DNA from: a virus
IMG/VR virus record: IMGVR_UViG_3300037185_000006
Location: 1-22,251 of that record
Reading direction: 5' to 3' (one strand)
Length of the DNA: 22,251 nucleotides
Part shown: in pieces, positions 21,612 to 22,251 of the stretch
How positions within the stretch are numbered: position 1 is the stretch's first letter
Layout of the letters: the number at the start of each line of letters is the position of its first letter
The notes under the pieces: generated by a model
The model's database searches: none
What the model was told of the DNA's origin: nothing
The model's input: the letters and a program-made list of their open reading frames with translations, nothing else
Translations under genes and position numbers: made by a program

Positions 21612-22251
21612 ATGGTGAATTATAAAAAGTTCTTAGATACCATAAAGAAGAATAGAAGCCCAATTGTTCTCTGGGCAGTTCCTTCTGACAATTTTTTGCA
21701 TCCATGTGCTACGGACCTTTCGGCTGTTTTTATAAAGAACATTGATATAAAGGAAACTTATTGCTTGGGATTCAATCACCCGGATTTGCCTGTCGTTACC
21801 GATAAAGTAATTTTTGCCAAAGACCTAAATGAGTTAGACAATAAATGGGTGTTCGATAAAAAATCGTTCATTCAATTCTTACCTGTAAAATGTTTGTTTG
21901 ATATTAACTTGTATAGTCATCTTCAAGAAGGTAAAATAATCGAACAACAAACGTTTGAAACTCCCGCTCACAGATTCATTTATAGGAGCAAAAGAGAATC
22001 TGGTGATTTGAACAAGGTAGTTCCAATTTTGAAGCATAAAGAGACATTTGAAAAAATATGTGATGAATTTCTGAAAATTGACATTAGTTCAAGCGAAGAA
22101 GATTATGGGTATCAACGGGAAAATGAGTATATCATAGAGTCTTTGGCAGATTTGGAATCAAACGGAATTTATGTGAATGCTGAGTGCTTCAACAAGCACT
22201 TTGATGCGAAAGTGAACCCGAACGGATTGGTGTATAGCCAGTATAACGTTT
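21612..22251 (+). CDS. N-terminal part of a probable family A DNA polymerase (runs off the end)
   Basis: An open frame of 213 codons from ATG 21612 to the window edge. The last part, SLADLESNGIYVNAECFNKH (177-196) followed by VNPNGLVYSQYNV (201-213), resembles the region of family A phage polymerases just before the TGRPSN-type motif of the palm domain (helix with a NGIYV turn, then a YNxYT strand). The first 150 residues would hold the region equivalent to a 3'-5' exonuclease domain, but I see no clear DxE exonuclease motif, so that part may be degenerate. There is no Shine-Dalgarno sequence. The gene has its own promoter and operator-like site and starts a non-structural region. Confidence 0.55.
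   Translation, partial: MVNYKKFLDTIKKNRSPIVLWAVPSDNFLHPCATDLSAVFIKNIDIKETYCLGFNHPDLPVVTDKVIFAKDLNELDNKWVFDKKSFIQFLPVKCLFDINLYSHLQEGKIIEQQTFETPAHRFIYRSKRESGDLNKVVPILKHKETFEKICDEFLKIDISSSEEDYGYQRENEYIIESLADLESNGIYVNAECFNKHFDAKVNPNGLVYSQYNV

Noticed and set aside
1-22251. CRISPR array or tRNA genes.
   Set aside because: The only tandem repeat (165-238) has no spacers, and I saw no cloverleaf with a TTCGA-type arm; a tRNA scan would be needed to exclude one fully.

Overview
The window looks like a stretch of a large, AT-rich tailed phage genome with a T4-like contractile tail (myovirus). Every gene I accept is on the + strand, genes are tightly packed, and several junctions share the four bases ATGA (866, 1510, 3396, 8843, 17789). 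The strongest anchors are a 163-aa tail tube protein (gp19 type), a gp26-type baseplate protein with two CxxC pairs, a tape-measure-like protein, a LysM-like gp53-type wedge protein and two very large baseplate proteins. The host cannot be read from this sequence.

Layout. Positions 1-365 are non-coding and hold a strong two-part hairpin, a 16-bp tandem repeat (4.6 copies) with further GTAC-centred sites, and a TATTTATA motif. Positions 366-5927 are a tightly coupled run: a HAD-type deoxynucleotidase, three unrecognised proteins, and a Pol-beta-type nucleotidyltransferase fused to four copies of an unrecognised ~80-residue repeat. Positions 6012-12130 hold the tail tube gene, a second Pol-beta-type nucleotidyltransferase, a HIGH-type cytidylyl/adenylyltransferase-like protein, a small membrane protein, and the gp26-type and downstream assembly genes. 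Positions 12180-21571 hold the tape measure, a probable tube-cap/baseplate protein, the gp53-like protein and a 904-aa baseplate protein. Three free-standing homing endonucleases of three families (HNH, GIY-YIG, and a Vsr/EDxHD-like one with two zinc clusters) lie between the structural genes. A sigma70-like promoter with an operator-like palindrome at 21576-21609 introduces a new gene that runs off the end and looks like the N-terminal part of a family A DNA polymerase, so this marks the change from structural to replication genes.

The least ordinary points are: (1) a short helical motif of the form LKxLIREVLxEE that recurs in six otherwise unrelated proteins of the tail region, including enzymes; it may be a docking or capsid-targeting tag for virion-carried enzymes. 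(2) The tandem repeat domain of the 702-aa protein, and a separate WIDxxG...GWLRIR domain shared by two proteins. (3) A 17.39-17.78 kb insert-like stretch bounded by two 23-nt hairpins of identical design (6 bp, bulge, 3 bp, TAAA loop), the right one embedded in a sequence resembling the right end of IS200/IS605 elements and their omega RNAs. (4) A 19-bp sequence repeated exactly upstream of the tail tube and tape measure genes, a likely late promoter whose core is the reverse complement of the T4 late promoter TATAAATA.
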